Below are positions 22,911 to 36,200 of a stretch of DNA of 64,000 nt, piece by piece. The notes under the pieces are model-generated. The model was not told where the DNA came from. It saw only the letters and a list, made by a program, of their open reading frames with translations, and did not search any database. Numbering within the stretch: position 1 is the first letter of the stretch; each line of letters opens with the position of its first letter. The position numbers and the translations under genes were made by a program. The DNA is taken from assembly GCA_015680685.1 (NCBI GenBank), contig MNCI01003887.1, positions 25,365-89,364 on the forward strand, read 5' to 3'. This stretch comes from Gnetum montanum (lineage: Eukaryota; Streptophyta; Gnetopsida; Gnetales; Gnetaceae).

Positions 22911-23769
22911 TGATGAATCATGTTTTAACTAGCTTCAATATCGAATATCCAATATTAGAGCCTCAATATTAGATACCCAATATTAGAGCCTAAGACACGA
23001 TGTCAAATATCCAATATCACGAGGCATATGCCAACTTATAAATATAGCACTTGGGCTCGCAGTTTGGAGTAGTTTTTCATAAGTTTTTTTTCATAACATA
23101 GTGAAGCTCTTGCATTTTTTTCTCCAAAGTTAGAGTATTTTTGAGTGCCCACATTAGGAGTCAAAGTGTGTATAGACCTTTATTTGAGCATTAATATACC
23201 TAAGCATAACAATGTAACAAGAATAAAGACAAGCCCTTTTGATAATCCTTGCAACATTGAGAATAGATTAATGTTTCCTTTGATGCATTTATCATTTATG
23301 TACTTTACTTTAATGCATTTTCATTAAGCAGTTAATTTCTAGTTATTAATGAACACAAGCATGACCACTTCGAGCATATGTGTAGCAGTTGGTAACCCAG
23401 AAACGCTTAACATTTAGTAACCCAGCAGTGCTATATGTGTTAAGGATGTGTCCGAGGAGTAGAAACAGGTACTTGTGTTAGGCTAGCTAGGAAATATATT
23501 AATTAGATGTTAAATTCCTCTACCTTCATTCTTGTTCTAGGAAATTAAACTTATAAAATACAAAATGATAAAAATCATATACCTCAGTTGCACTTAACCA
23601 TATACTTGTACCTCACGAGTGGAAATATGAAGACAATGATCATCCCAATTAGATTTCACATATTAGAACTAGTGTACTTAAAAACTTAAGGTCTATGGAA
23701 TTTAACGAGATTGTGTGTGAACACTTGTGATTGGTATGGTTGGGTATAGGAGTACCTTGTCGCTAATCA
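22911..23769 (+). repeat. 3' LTR of Element 3
   Basis: It starts TGATGAATCATG after the polypurine tract and ends CGCTAATCA, matching the end of the Element 5 LTR (CCGCTCATCA). U3 22911-23036 consists of repeated ATCCAATATTAGAGCCT-like units. The TATA box TATAAATA is at 23037-23044, followed by R/U5 sequence that aligns with Element 5 (GTGAAGCTCTTGCATTTTT and onwards). The U3 parts of the two do not align. Confidence 0.85.
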
Positions 23770-23774
23770 ATTAT

Positions 23775-26443
23775 GGTCTAAGAAAAATCAACATCTAATC
23801 CATAAATTAGACCTGTATATTGCATCAAAGGAATCGTGTATAGATTTTTTCTACTAATATTTGGTTTTCATAGTTATTTTTAATTATTTTATTAAAATTT
23901 TTGATAATTTGATTTGTGAAATACTTATTTGTAAGATTCTTATACCTATTTTCTAGTTGTCTATGTGAAGAAGTTTATTAATGTGGACAATCTAGTTTCT
24001 AATTTTTCTTGCTTGTTGAACCCTAAGTATTGTGTCAATGGTAATGATTTTATGAATAAATGTAGATATTATGTATTATTTTGTATTTCAATTTGCAATC
24101 TTCTAGGTACACGAATAATATGCTTTCTTGATTTTGACTTCGTTATGATGCAATACATTTTGGTTGTGCATAATTTAAGACTACTAAGTGAGTGATTAAA
24201 TTAATTGGCTTATTGCTAAGCTAGATGACCATGGATATGATTTTAATTTTTAGTTGTTTTTGCTTTTGTATTGTGCTTTGGATGCATAGCATATTAAGAG
24301 ATGTCAATCATCATATTGGCATTCTCCTTTTGCTAGATCCTTGGGCCATTCTTTACATCACATAATTTTCATCATTATGCATTAATTTATTGATAATTGT
24401 CTATGTCAATCTACATGCAACTTGAATTTTTAACAATTGATAAATTGTTTGGAATAAAAAATAAGAGAAGTTACCCTTCCATTTTTCCACCAAGTTGTTA
24501 CATGCTTCGAGTGTTAACTCTTGCTTCCTACCTATGGGTGTTATGTGTTATTACATGATGTTAACACAATGCACATTCCTTTTCACACAACTTCTTAAAT
24601 TTCATCCTTGTTAGGTATCAATGGCTATGGGATGCCACAAACTGTTGGTCTCTAATGCATGATGTGAGTTGGTATTCCTATTTATTTGGTACATGGGTAA
24701 TACCATCCTTTTCTGCAACAAGTGCATGATGACAAAAATAGCACTACTTCCTAGGCCATTGGTAGTTATCATTCCAGACTTTGGAGTGAATATGTTCAAA
24801 TATGCCCTTCGTTGGCAATGTTAAGAAATTTGGCACAGTTCATGGCATCCTTAAAATAAATTGACATACTAAAAGATAGAGCTCTAGTGAGTGGATTCGA
24901 TCAAGATTGCATGTTAAGAAACTAATCATAGATTTTTCTAAGAAAGAACTCTAAAATGAACTACGTAAATAAAATTAGGAAGTACTGGTAGTGTGGGAGA
25001 GTAATGATTTCTACACTTCAATAAAATAACTAGTGCATGTGTTATGCTTGGTTTGAACTTTCAAGTTTAAATCCATCAAAAAAGCTACTACATGTTTCTA
25101 AAAGAGGAAGCTACATTTAGCCTATGTTTTTTCCATTGAAATATGAAAAAAAAAACTAAAGGTCATGGTATATGACGCCACTAATTGAAAACTTGCTATT
25201 GTTGTGGTTGCTAGTCTGTCCCATTTTTTTCTACTTGTAGAACATGACAAATCCAGACCCAAAAAATTGACTTGGTCAGGGTTAGCATTATGAGAAATAT
25301 TGGATTAATCCATAGTTAAGTTACCAGAAGAGATGCAGGGCTAGTTAACGCAATGATGGTAGCTTGGAATTGCAAGCAGAAACAACCAATGGATAGGTCA
25401 CAACATGCCACTCTTTCATTTTCATGTAGACTTTTGGGATAACAAGTAGAAAATTGCTTGCATAATAATATTGAGCTTGGGTATGGTAATAATTTCAGTT
25501 CCATATTTTTGACCCGTCTGCCACAACTTGAGTTTTGAAATCAATCACTCACATGACACATACATTTCTTTCAAATTTCATTTATGCAATGATGGTTGTA
25601 TTTTCATGGATTTAAGATTTGATTTACATTAATGATATGTATATTTAAAAAATAATTAATAATTTTTTGATTAAGTTTCACAAAGATAACAAGCTCATGT
25701 AAGACTTGCTTCTTCTGTTGTTGTTGTTGGTACAAAGCTAAAAAGTGAATATCAAAGCACTGTCAATAGTAAGATGACCATGAACCTAGTAGCTTTGGTA
25801 GGTGTCATGTTGATGTGTACAAACTTATCACATTTTTTAATGGAGTGGAGTGGAGCTTTCTTACTGTCCCTTTCTCATTTGAACTATCATAGATTGGATC
25901 ACCACTATCCCTACTAGAGGACTTAAATGTAATAAGTATTGTTGTCTCATAAGTAATAGAAACTTTGTAGTATGAAATGGCTCTTAATTCTTAAGTAACA
26001 TGATATGCCATCATTACAAGGATTTGGAAAGCATATAGTTTTAAGTGGGCCATCCCTATAAGTAGATTTAGAAAACCATTTTAATGAAAAGCAATTTTGT
26101 TACTAATTTATGAGTAGGCCCTAGCTATTAAATTTGGTAATAACAAACTTGTCAAAATTAAAATTAAATGAGTGTCACATTAAGAATGCTATTGAAATGA
26201 AAAAAATTTACCATTTAAGCTATTATTGTCTCTTGAAATTTATGAATGCTTTTTCCCAATTGTTATGGCCCCTACCTATATTAGGAAAAGAAATTGAAAT
26301 AAGATAATTTATAAATTGAGCATGGAAAAAATAAAGTATTATAGAATATAGACTACTTGACACTAATACTAAAGTAAGAAATGCATTTTGCCTCTTACGG
26401 AATTACCATAATGGGCTAGTAGGTAGTGTTGTTTCTTGTGGGG
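23775..26443. other. No recognisable feature
   Basis: AT-rich sequence with only short chance frames on both strands. I see no domain, LTR, terminal repeat or RNA gene. It is presumably the host sequence or a decayed repeat downstream of Element 3. Confidence 0.4.
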
Positions 26444-26519
26444 TTTAGAGTTATGTACCATAATGGTTCTCTGTTTCCTATTTAGGATTATGTATCATAA
26501 TGGTTCTTTGTTTCCCTAT
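26444..26519. repeat. Two-copy tandem repeat, 37-39 bp
   Basis: 26444-26480 and 26481-26519 differ at a few positions; both contain ATAATGGTTCT and TGTTTCC. Confidence 0.75.
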
Positions 26520-26951
26520 TTCCATAGAGGTAGATTTAATTTTTTACAAGGCATTCAACCCTTCAAAAGTAGAGTAGACCCTTATTACCATTTCTCCTTC
26601 AACATTTCCCCTACTATCATTTTCCATTTAACATTTTGCTCTATCATTTCTCCTTTTGTTCTTTGCTCTAACCCCTGAAGGGGCCCAAGCAAGCATCAAA
26701 GGCCTACCTTTGCAAGATCCTTAGTTTTATTGATTCATTGAGTAGACAAATTGGTTGGTTTTTGGTTGGGTGGGGCATGGGTAAGGTAGGTGCTTCACAT
26801 CAAATCAATTTTATATATGCGATATAACTAGCATTCAGTATTGATATATAGATCCTTCTTGCTATGCAAAGCTCTCCTCTTATTATCCCCATTCCTCCTT
26901 CCTACCGCCATATTGTTCTTTGAACCAAGCCAATATCTCTAATCTTGGGAG

Positions 26952-26986
26952 GAGCCATATGAGGTGACAGCTTCATGTATAGTTTT
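26952..26986 (+). ncRNA. Group II intron domain V-like hairpin, relic
   Basis: The sequence begins GAGCCATATGAGGTGA and ends CATGTATAGTTTTC. This follows the group II domain V pattern GAGCCGTATG...GAAA...CATGTACGGTTC, with several substitutions in the lower stem. Domain V is the catalytic hairpin near the 3' end of self-splicing introns in plant organelles. The base pattern continues with TCAAGTCGAGCC, as after domain V in organelle introns I remember. A transferred organelle fragment is the simplest source. I could not identify the intron or its exon. Confidence 0.5.
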
Positions 26987-28080
26987 CAAGTCGAGCCTCT
27001 CCAACTAGTCTTAGGGACTGATATGATGATCAATTTAGGTAAGGTGAACTACTACAACCTGTAGGGATTAGTGTGCTCGTGATCCACAAAAAAAGAATTC
27101 GACCCACCCTTACTCAAGAACGAAGAAGGGAAACATAGCATGTCATAATAGCAAGGTGAGGGGAGGAATGATTTTCCCTACATGCTTTGAGCTTGCCCAT
27201 GTGTGAGCCAATCAATGCTTTTAGAGATGAGGCCTTTCAATGAAGCTAAGTCAATTTCATTAGGTCACCAACCCTGAACAAATGTACGTTACATTGTAAC
27301 ACTCCCCACCTTTCAAAGGTACCTATAGGAAAGGCTAGACATAGCAAAGTGACCAAGAGCAAATTAAGAAAAAGAGATAGTCATCTCAAAGCACATTGGA
27401 ATCTACAGGCATCACCAATGAGACCCAACACAAGGGAAGGAAGTCAAGAGTCAAAGGATCCATAGTACTTGCCAAGAAACTTGTGGATGTAATGGAAAGG
27501 ACCTGGCTAGTGAAGGGTAAGGGATCTCTTCTCTGCAAAAGAGCTTACCTAAAAAAAATCCTCCTAATGATACATCCAATACTGACCAATATGAGAGGCC
27601 CGATATAGTGCTATTGAATGAACACTCAACAAAGTCGAGTGGTGATAGGAAGTAGCTTGCTTTCGAAGCATTGTTAATCAAATGGATTTATTATGCATGC
27701 AGGTATGTATCTTAGTTTGTATATTCATGTGTGTGTGTGTGTGTGTATAAGTAACTCGTAACCCATGCATTGTATTCTCTGAGTCAAAAAGGCTCTTATT
27801 AAGAAAGATCTAGTAAATGTCTGTATACATAAGTAACTTACCTTATCTTATATTATTGCAACATAGTTGAATGTCTTATCACTTTTTTTCTAATAAACTT
27901 TTGGGTGCATCTTTCTATGCCCTCATTAATAACAGGGATAAAATCAATCAACCAACCCAACAAAAAATGGAAGACTGCAAAAATAACTCCTCTCCTAATA
28001 ACTCTAGGTAGAAATCACTCAATATGGAGACCTTATATAGAAAAAGAACCTTCTAGAGCTTGAACGACCAGGTTCACTCT
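26987..28080. other. No recognisable gene; (GT)9 microsatellite
   Basis: A (GT)9 run lies at 27729-27746. The 70-codon frame at 27396-27608 has no recognisable domain. The first part may continue the possible organelle-derived fragment marked by the domain V hairpin, but nothing in it is diagnostic. Confidence 0.35.
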
Positions 28081-31000
28081 AAGGCTTTAGCCAGGAAATG
28101 ACCAGGGTAACTTTGAGGGTGTTCTTGCTCCCATAGTCACCCTACATTACACTAGTGTGAGTGAGCAGTATAAGTGCATGTTTCTTAAAAATTCTTATTG
28201 CAACCCATCGTCCCCCTCATTGAGTGGTCTTAGTCAAGTGGTAATCAAGGCGATATCAGTAACCCCATAGTAAGCCCTTTTTTGTCATTTCGTTGATTCC
28301 CAAATGAGCGGTGTGGGTGACTATTTTTTGGGTTTATCCTTGTGTTGGTTATCTGAGTAGCCAATAACTAATTTATTCCTCTATTTCATTTTCCTAGTAT
28401 AATAAGATAAGGGGTCCAAGTCAATCAATGTAAAGAATATCAATTTTTTCTAGGGACAAGGGGATCTTTGCCTATTTTTATAGTATACAGAGGGGAAACT
28501 CTCTTTACTAGCATTCAAACAAATTGAAGTTGTATGCTATGAACTAGATGTGTATAGAGTTATTCAACTTGGACTCAATATTTGGAATGGCTAACTTGTG
28601 ACTAACATGTTCCTAGGTAACCCCACAATCTTCTTCCTTGCTCACCTATCACAAGGTCATTGGGTGCAAAGCTTCATCCCATATGTCATTTGTGCTTTCC
28701 CTTAGATATCTAAGTGTCATTTCTAGGCTCTCGTTGCCCCCAATTCTCTTATTTGCATACATATAGAATACAAGTAACTTAATGGTTTCCCTGGCATTGG
28801 TTTCTATACATACTTATATAATAAATGTGGTCATTATCATTCTTCATACCTACATCATTTTAGGAAGTATAGGTTAAGGAAACTTGAAAGTGAGCCTTGT
28901 AACAAGATGTGTATTGGACCTGTTAATCACATTGGTACTAGTCCAGACACTATCAGTGGAGCTTTCCCTATTCACATACATTCTTACTTGCATCTTGTTA
29001 TAGTTACTTATGATATATTTTCTTGATTTACTTTTATAAATAAACTTATATTTGATAAATATCAACTTATATTGCAAAGCTTCCATCTTAACATCTATAT
29101 CCAATAAAGAAAGAAAATTAAAACAAAGTAATGGTGAGTAAGGAAAACAACCTTTTCCTTTGTACTTTCATCTCAAAGCCTTCCTAGTATTACTTTGTAA
29201 GAGATAACATACCCCTATACATGGAGTGAGTTATAGAAAGTTCCTAGAAGTGTTAGCCAGTATTGGAGCTTTTTGTTTGGTTTGATTTCCTTTTTTTTTT
29301 TTGATTTCCTTAGCCTATGGTACCTTGTGCAATAATAAAAAAAAGGAAGTTGTCAAACATGCCAATTGATGTCTAGTTGTATTGTTGTTGGAGTAGCCTC
29401 TACACTTGTCTTATCCATTACTTTTATGATGGATGGACTTAGCCCTCAAACTTGGGTCTTCTATAGGTTGTTGCAGCCTTACAAGGGTAAGAATAGCGGC
29501 TACCAAACCTTGGATGGGTTAAGCCCTTTGGTTATGGCCAATATTATTCAGTTCAACTAAAGTCTTAGATTCACATGTGTATACCTTAACCTATTGGCTT
29601 GCAAAAAAGGGCTATGAGTTTTATGTACTCGAATTGGCTTACCCAAAAAGTGCATGTTTCACAAATTTGTTTTTTATGTTGTGGGGCTATGCACGTTTCA
29701 TGGAAATGCAACATGGTAAGCTCAATGTTTCATGGTTTTGTGTTGTTTTCTATCATGGCATCGTGAACTCACTTAAAGAATGATCTTACTATAACCTATC
29801 TACCTTTCCAAACACAATATCTTAAGTACCAATCACATCCAATCCAACCTATTACCATTTTTCATGCTTTTGGATATCTATTTCCATCATGTATTGCTTC
29901 ACATATAAGTGATATTTCTCCTTTTCATTTGTAAAAATAAGGAAATATTTCTAATAGAAAGATAGAGTGAAGTTGCTTTTTATCGAAAGAATTTTCAAAT
30001 CATAATTCACAATTGGAGTCCCCACCCATGTATGCTAGAGTAGTAAAGAGTGTTCTAAGTACACACTCAAATGAGATAATATATTATTACCATTATTGTC
30101 TACATGTAAATGTTAATGTTTCCACTAGAGTGGTGCCATTGCCTCCTCTAAGAAGAACTTGTCGTAATCACGCTAGTTTGGCTTCAACCAATTAGCAAGT
30201 CACTGACCCCTTCCCCTTAAAGGATTGAGCACTTCGTAATGCTATCATTGTTGATTGACCCTTTTTGACCATCATTTGACCACAATATAGGCACTTTATT
30301 ACCTGGTGGGTGGAGCTTTAGCCAAGGAATGACCCTTACATTACCCTCCACAGGTCCCTAAGTATATGGGCCATCCCAAAATCCAAAGGAAGGTTATAAG
30401 AAGCATTCCTGTGAAATGTGCAGAAGGTAGTATACCAAATTCAAAATGGAAAAAATAGATTCAAAGTAAACACTACAATGGTATACAATAGAAATAAAAG
30501 GTGGCAGATAAGTGCAATTAAGGGGGACAAAGGTTACAATAAGTTTTTTCATGAAATGTGCACTTAGGGAACAACCAGGGTAATGTAAGGCTCTATAGGG
30601 TCAAGGAACTTACGGGGTGAGTAACCCTCTGAAATAGGAATTGACCAACAGGAAATTCCTTACTTTAGCTAGGCAACAACTAGGGTAACATAGGGGATGT
30701 TCCTGCTCCCTACGTCACCATATGTTACCCTTAAAAATTCGTATTGCACAAGGAAAATTTGAAGTACGGAGTACAAATAAGCAAAAAGTTAATAATAGAT
30801 ATCATAAAGTGTAGGGGTATTAGTAATAGATTCGCTATATCCTTATGGTTAATGGAGAACAACCATCAAACTAGTTTCAACATGATATTCTGTATATGCA
30901 TATTTCTTGTTCTGGTTATCCCCAATCTAAAGCACCCTTCTTCAATTCATGGAGAAATTCAATAATCAAAATCAATAAAAAAGCAATCATGGACCAAGAT

Positions 31001-31346
31001 CTAAACAAATAAATCTTGTTGAGAGGGACTACCTAAGGAGAGGAGAAGGTTACTTCCGGATAAGAGGTAATAAATGAAATAGAAACTATATAAAATCATA
31101 TATTGAAATGACTTCTAGCATCATCGAAAGGATTGGAACCACATTCATGGGCCAAAAATTTTTTTGGATAAGTCAAACCAGCAAATGGAAAAGGTCTTAG
31201 TGAGATCAAAGAAAGTAGAAAGCTTATTACTAAATAGATACAAATAGGTGAAATTTCAACATCATTTTTTTTGGTTACATAGCCCACTTGTTACACTCCT
31301 AAGAAAGTGAAGTGACATACATACCAAAAAGAGACAAAACCTTATA

Positions 31347-31400
31347 AAAGGTAAGAGTAAGACACCCTACATGAAAGGTAAGAGTAAGATACCCTACACA
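31347..31400. repeat. 27-bp tandem duplication
   Basis: 31347-31373 and 31374-31400 share AAAGGTAAGAGTAAGA followed by ACCCTACA, with only a few differences between them. Confidence 0.8.
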
Positions 31401-32943
31401 AACCTCCCACACCTTCCAACCAACCAAACATCCCCACAAGCCAACTTCCAGAATCTACATTAGAAACAAGGCAACATAGGTGCATTAGTAGGGGAACACC
31501 TAGGGTAATGTAGGTTCATTAGCAATTATAGAGAACTAGGGTAATGTAGGGTGACTAAGGTAGTTATTGTGCTACATTTCTATGAAACACACACAATGGG
31601 CTTTAGCAGGGAATGATTCCTTGAGTTCCCCCAAACAACCCCAAGTGACCCTAGTCGTTTCCCAGCTAAAGTCCCTTAGCACCAAGGATTAGACATAACC
31701 AACAGTCATGATTGATAGAAGACTAGCCCAGTAGGGGAGATAGATTAGGATACAAATTGGGAAGATAGACTGGAGTTAGGGCACCAACTAACCATAGATT
31801 AGGAAGACCAGCCTACCCTGTGTGCATTTCCATGAAACAAGACTAAGGTACTTAGTGGACATTGATTCTTAATGCAACATCTATTACCTACATAATAACA
31901 AGAGTTAACAGAGCATAGTATGTACATGTGTTTCACAGAAACACAACTAATGTTGTTGGCTTCACTAGTAGATTTCTTATTCTGGTTAACCAACCTACCA
32001 TAGAGTAAAAAAGTAGATGTTAAATTGATTAAGTTAGTCCATCACCAAGATGAGAGGGAAGATTGATTACCAGTCCTCTATTCACAACTAATTCATAGTC
32101 TTCCCAATCCATTCTAGTGTAAGAGAAATGATAGGTTGCTCGAGTTTGATATCATAGGAGAGGAATCGGTTGACAATTTTTTGATTAGACCAGTACACCT
32201 AGTAATGTCATAGTAGACTGCGTAATCTTAGACTAAGTACTAATTCTTCTATTTTCTGCAATACCCTTGTCATAGTAGACTGCTTCCATTATAGGCATTT
32301 AGTAGAATTATTCTATGAAGTAAGCTACCCAAGGCATATTCTCTGACACTTACATACTACCCTGGAAGAATGAGACCAAGAACCACAAGATCTCTTCTCT
32401 GTTCTAGCATCCCAACCCATCTTTCTAATACCACTACCCAACTAAGTAAGCAAAACTAAATTACTTTAATTTTCCTCATTTGGGAAGGTGATCTATATAT
32501 AATACAACCTGCATTCCTTTGGTTATACGCATGGTGTAAGGTTTGGTTGTGATCCAAAAAAGAGGTAGTTGGGAAGATTCTATTAGTTAGCTAGAGATTC
32601 TATGTTTCGTGTGTGCACCCCCACCAAAATGGAATGACAAATGAGGGGGAACTCAAGGACTCATTTCATGCTAAAGCCATCACAAATGTAAATCAAAATA
32701 ACATATAAAAGTCCAAAATTTCATTCATTATTATGTATAGAATATGTCAATAAAACTTACGCAGTAAACATTCATGTCGAAAGGTATGGGCTTTGATGAA
32801 AAGATATGATCGTGGGATGATGTAGGATGACTATTGAGGTTACCGTGCTATGTCATAAGGAATGTACATAGCAGGAACTCACAAAGTAGGATACCTTATT
32901 ACATGGGGTTGTTTTTCTCCAATGGGATATTCCCTAGTCATTT

Positions 32944-33190
32944 AGGGGAACTCACATAGTTTGTTCACCACCCATTCTAGGGTCCTAAGTATGTGTTTCA
33001 TGGAAACTTAGCACCGTAAATGCCTTAGTTTCCCAGAGTTACCTTGGTCATTCGGAGGAACTCAAGGATTTATCCCTCATGTTAGTGGGGGAACTCATGT
33101 AGTTCATTCCCCACCCATGCTAGGGCCCTAAGTATGCATTTCATGAAAATGTAGCATCGTAACCACCTTAGTCACCCTATGTTACCCTCT
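32944..33190. repeat. Diverged tandem duplication, about 142-bp period
   Basis: GGGGAACTCACATAGTTTG from about 32944 and GGGGAACTCATGTAGTTCA from about 33086 begin two copies. Each runs through CACCCAT.CTAGGG and CCTAAGTATG, then a TTTCATG-containing block and a run containing CCTTAGT. Confidence 0.7.
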
Positions 33191-33872
33191 AGATCTTCAA
33201 CTAGAAAGTGCTCATGGGAAGAAAGGTAGTCAAAATTTGCCACTATCTCAAGACTATTGTTGCAATCCTAAACTAGCTTACACTACCTACTAGCCACCTA
33301 TATAACTTTGAATCACAAGTAAGTATATCACAAAAATAGGATATGAGCATATAATTGGGGATGACATGTGATGGCCTAATGAGTGGCAAGATAGGATCTA
33401 GTAATGAACACAGCTAACTACTACAAGGGTGGCTAGATGGAATGCTCTCTAATCTCTTAATATGGTGTTGATCATCTTAAAAGGATATCGGCAAACCTAT
33501 GTTGAGTTGGTGTATGGTCTTAGGGGCCAGTGGTGAAAGTTAGGAAGTAAGAAATTTTGAAAGAGTGAGCTCCCCGCAGAATAGAAGCAAGTCAGTTTCT
33601 CCACACTTCTCTTAGGAGTTATGGTTTAGTGAGCACTTCTAAGATCAAGTAAAATTCTTTGTAATTATTACCTATGTTAACATACAATAATGATAACTAA
33701 TATGAAAAAATATGATTGAAATCATCTAGCCTATGGAATTTAATAAGCACTAATCTAGAATCCCAAATTATAAAACTCATCACTTTCTTCAAAAGATATC
33801 TGATATGTATTTTACGATATAAGCCAAGATAGATATTGGTTTAGTTCCATGTATAGGTGATACATACTGAAG
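33191..33872. other. No recognisable feature
   Basis: AT-rich sequence just upstream of RT-like copy 1. It may be the decayed N-terminal part of the same element, but no motif supports that. Confidence 0.3.
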
Positions 33873-34460
33873 GTGCCTAGTAAAGTGGGTCTAAGGCCCT
33901 TCACTATTCTTACTCTCATGAATAGACTAGTGCTACAAGGTATGCATCTATCTATGTCTTACGTCTATGATCATACATTCTCTGAAACATCTCATGGGTT
34001 TAGAAAAGCCCACAATTACATAACCTACTATAGCACCATTCGTCAATAGGGGAAAATAAGCAGAACTAGCTACTTCGATAACATCCCACATAGAAACCTT
34101 CTAAAAGTAATGAAAGGATACCAAATGGCACTAGAGATCATCTAGCTAATTAGTGACTATCTAACCACCTCTATTCTAGATAAGGAAGGCAAGGACTACA
34201 CATGTTGTGAGGTAGGCATGGCATGGCAATTTATCCCATACTCGTAAACTTTGATTGAAACTCATATGATGAGAAACATGAATCCCAAATGTTCCTTATG
34301 TACATGGATGACCTGATAATGGGAATGGGTCACAGACACAAGCATGTTTACTTTGCCTTCATTCTTAATTAGGGTTGTCCTACCAAAAGGAGGTTTTGGA
34401 GGACCATGAATCAAGCCTCTTCCTTGGCCTTAAGGTAACCTCATCTAAGGAAAAGGTGAA
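33873..34460 (+). pseudogene. Reverse transcriptase-like remnant, copy 1
   Basis: One frame, with two internal stops, shows RT blocks in order. SHGFRKAH is at 33990-34013, like the GFR motif of group II intron and LINE RTs. SYFDNIPHRNLL is at about 34068-34103 as motif A. DKEGKDY and a Gly-Met-Ala-Trp block sit at the motif B position. After a shift, FLMYMDDL follows, with YMDD at 34301-34312, then FLGLK at about 34421. The arrangement differs from the Ty3/gypsy RTs elsewhere in the window: there is no PKK or FGLCNAP block. The lineage is undetermined; a LINE or group II-like RT is possible. Confidence 0.5.
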
Positions 34461-36200
34461 GGAAAGACTTCCTTAGAACCTCCTATTCAAATGTCAAGTA
34501 GTTAAATATGAAAACCAAAGTTGGTCAGTTCATTACAATTCTGATGCCCTAAAGCTTATTAGGATAATTAACCAACTTTTGAAATCCAACATGATATATT
34601 ACGTTCTATGTGCATCTAAAGGGGAAAGGGTGATCCTGTTTATCCAAAATTACTTTGTGAAGCTTGCCATGACATATTTACTTAATGGACTAGGTGGGGA
34701 TGATAGCTGAAAGAGACAAGTCAACATCATGTGGAATAGCTATCTGTGTGCCAGTGGCCAACTAAGAATCACTAGCTACAATGAGCTTGAGTTAATAATA
34801 AAAGAGCTTTGTTGTCACCACAATCCTAAGGAACCTACATGGAAGAGATTGTTTGGTAGTCTCAAGCTATCAACTAGCTATCACTACTAGGAAATATTTT
34901 GAGTCTACAAACGTGCAATGCTTAAATCTATTTATAAAATCAATAATATACCAATTATGTAGGAATAAGTGAAATCATGTACCATAACATGGCTAGGCAT
35001 ACTAATGACCTATGGAACCTATAGCTAAGGAAGTGTGAAGTGAATAGAAAGTTAGTTGGAGTAATTAGAAATACATAAAGAAAGATTATATTGATGTACT
35101 AATGATCTAGCTAATGGGGTAAATCAAGCCTATACATGGATCGAGTGACCAAAACTAGCCACCTAACATGCACACCAAGCTATTTACCTATTAGAAAGTC
35201 TATATGTATGATGGATTCAGGGAAACTTACTACTAATACTATATAATAAAAACTTACTAGGAAAACTTACTATATAATATCTAAATATCCCTTGGTATTC
35301 TCACTCCCTCCTTGTGGTATCATGACCTAACTTACCAAATGTGCTAGCATTTGGATCACATAAAGTGGAATTTGTGCACACTAAGATCATGAAAGTATGA
35401 ACTAATTTCATGGAGATAATGCTAGTAACAACTAGGGAGGATAATACTATGAGATAGTATCCTAGTAAAGGTGACACACACAAACAAATGGATTCAATAA
35501 TTTACATTACTAACAATAATATAAAGACTACTTGGTACACTGAGACTCTAGCTTAATGCTCATAATGATGAGAGTGTTCTAGCAAGTAGATATGTATGAT
35601 TTAATTTGAAATATATATATATCTTGATTGACTCCCTTCACTAGCATGATTATATAATTTGTTGACTAGATAAATGCTAAGATCTCTTACATGATGGCTT
35701 TAGTGGGGAATGAGTCCCTAAGTTTCCTTGGTTACAAAGGAACTATTTCACAGCTTCCTAAAAGAAAGTCACGTAAATTAGAAAGTTGAGAAGACAGGAA
35801 TCAAAAATTAAGGTGCATCCTATTCAAGGAACCAAACTACATGCATCACTTCTATGCCCGCCAACTATCAACTACAGCTCGAAATCCAATAGTTTCACAA
35901 AAGAACCTTGTGATAGCACTCAAAGTAAGCCAAGATGGCAACTGCTGCCCAAGTCTAGAGGTAAAGGAGTAATCAATTACTCCCTTGGACAAAAAGGGGG
36001 GAGTTGTTTTTCCTACCTCAGTCACTTATGTTATGGTATTGTGGCTTAACTTGGTTTATAAAATTAAGACAGAAAGTAGTTGATTAACTACATCAAGAAA
36101 GTCTAGTGGTATTCTCTTATTGATAATAACCATTCAAGGTATCTAACTGCCTAAGTTATCTAGGAAAGAAGGATAAATATTGTTGTATTATGCCTAGCTG
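34461..36200. other. No recognisable gene
   Basis: A fairly open plus-strand stretch to about 34890 follows RT-like copy 1 and may be its C-terminal part; no domain is recognised. One repeat phrase (GGCTTTAGTGGGGAATGAGT) is at about 35696. The 87-codon frame at 35786-36049 has no recognisable motif. Confidence 0.35.

Larger units (their letters stand above)
8525..23769 (+). mobile_element. Element 3: plus-strand gag-pol LTR retrotransposon, split by Element 2, 5' LTR missing
   Basis: Gag, protease, RT, RNase H and integrase lie in order on the plus strand from 8525 to 13919, followed by post-pol sequence to 15760. Element 2 occupies 15761-22828. Element 3 resumes at 22829, reaches its polypurine tract at 22901-22910 and its 3' LTR at 22911-23769. 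No 5' LTR or primer-binding site is present upstream of 8525, so the left end was lost. All coding regions are dead. The 5 bp after the 3' LTR are ATTAT, a possible target duplication with no partner. Confidence 0.85.
28081..33190. repeat. Region with dispersed degenerate repeat phrases
   Basis: A phrase of the form GGCTTTAGCNGGGAANGANTCC, often followed by (GAGTT)ACCCTA/GGGTAATGTAGG and by TGTGTTTCATGGAAAC-like palindromes, recurs here. Instances are near 28082, 30312, 30545, 30660, 31490-31640, 32640-32680 (minus), 32990 and 33135. More lie at 35696, 36327, 36408 and 37376. I see no coding frame that explains it. Confidence 0.55.

Noticed and set aside
27396-27608. Basic 70-codon frame near the domain V hairpin as an intron ORF
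   Set aside because: No RT or maturase motif.
33873-34460. Assignment to Penelope-type RT
   Set aside because: The motif A region YFDNIPH and the GFR block do not fit Penelope as I know it.
35786-36049. 87-codon frame upstream of RT-like copy 2 as its N-terminus
   Set aside because: No shared motif with copy 1 and a non-coding gap between.
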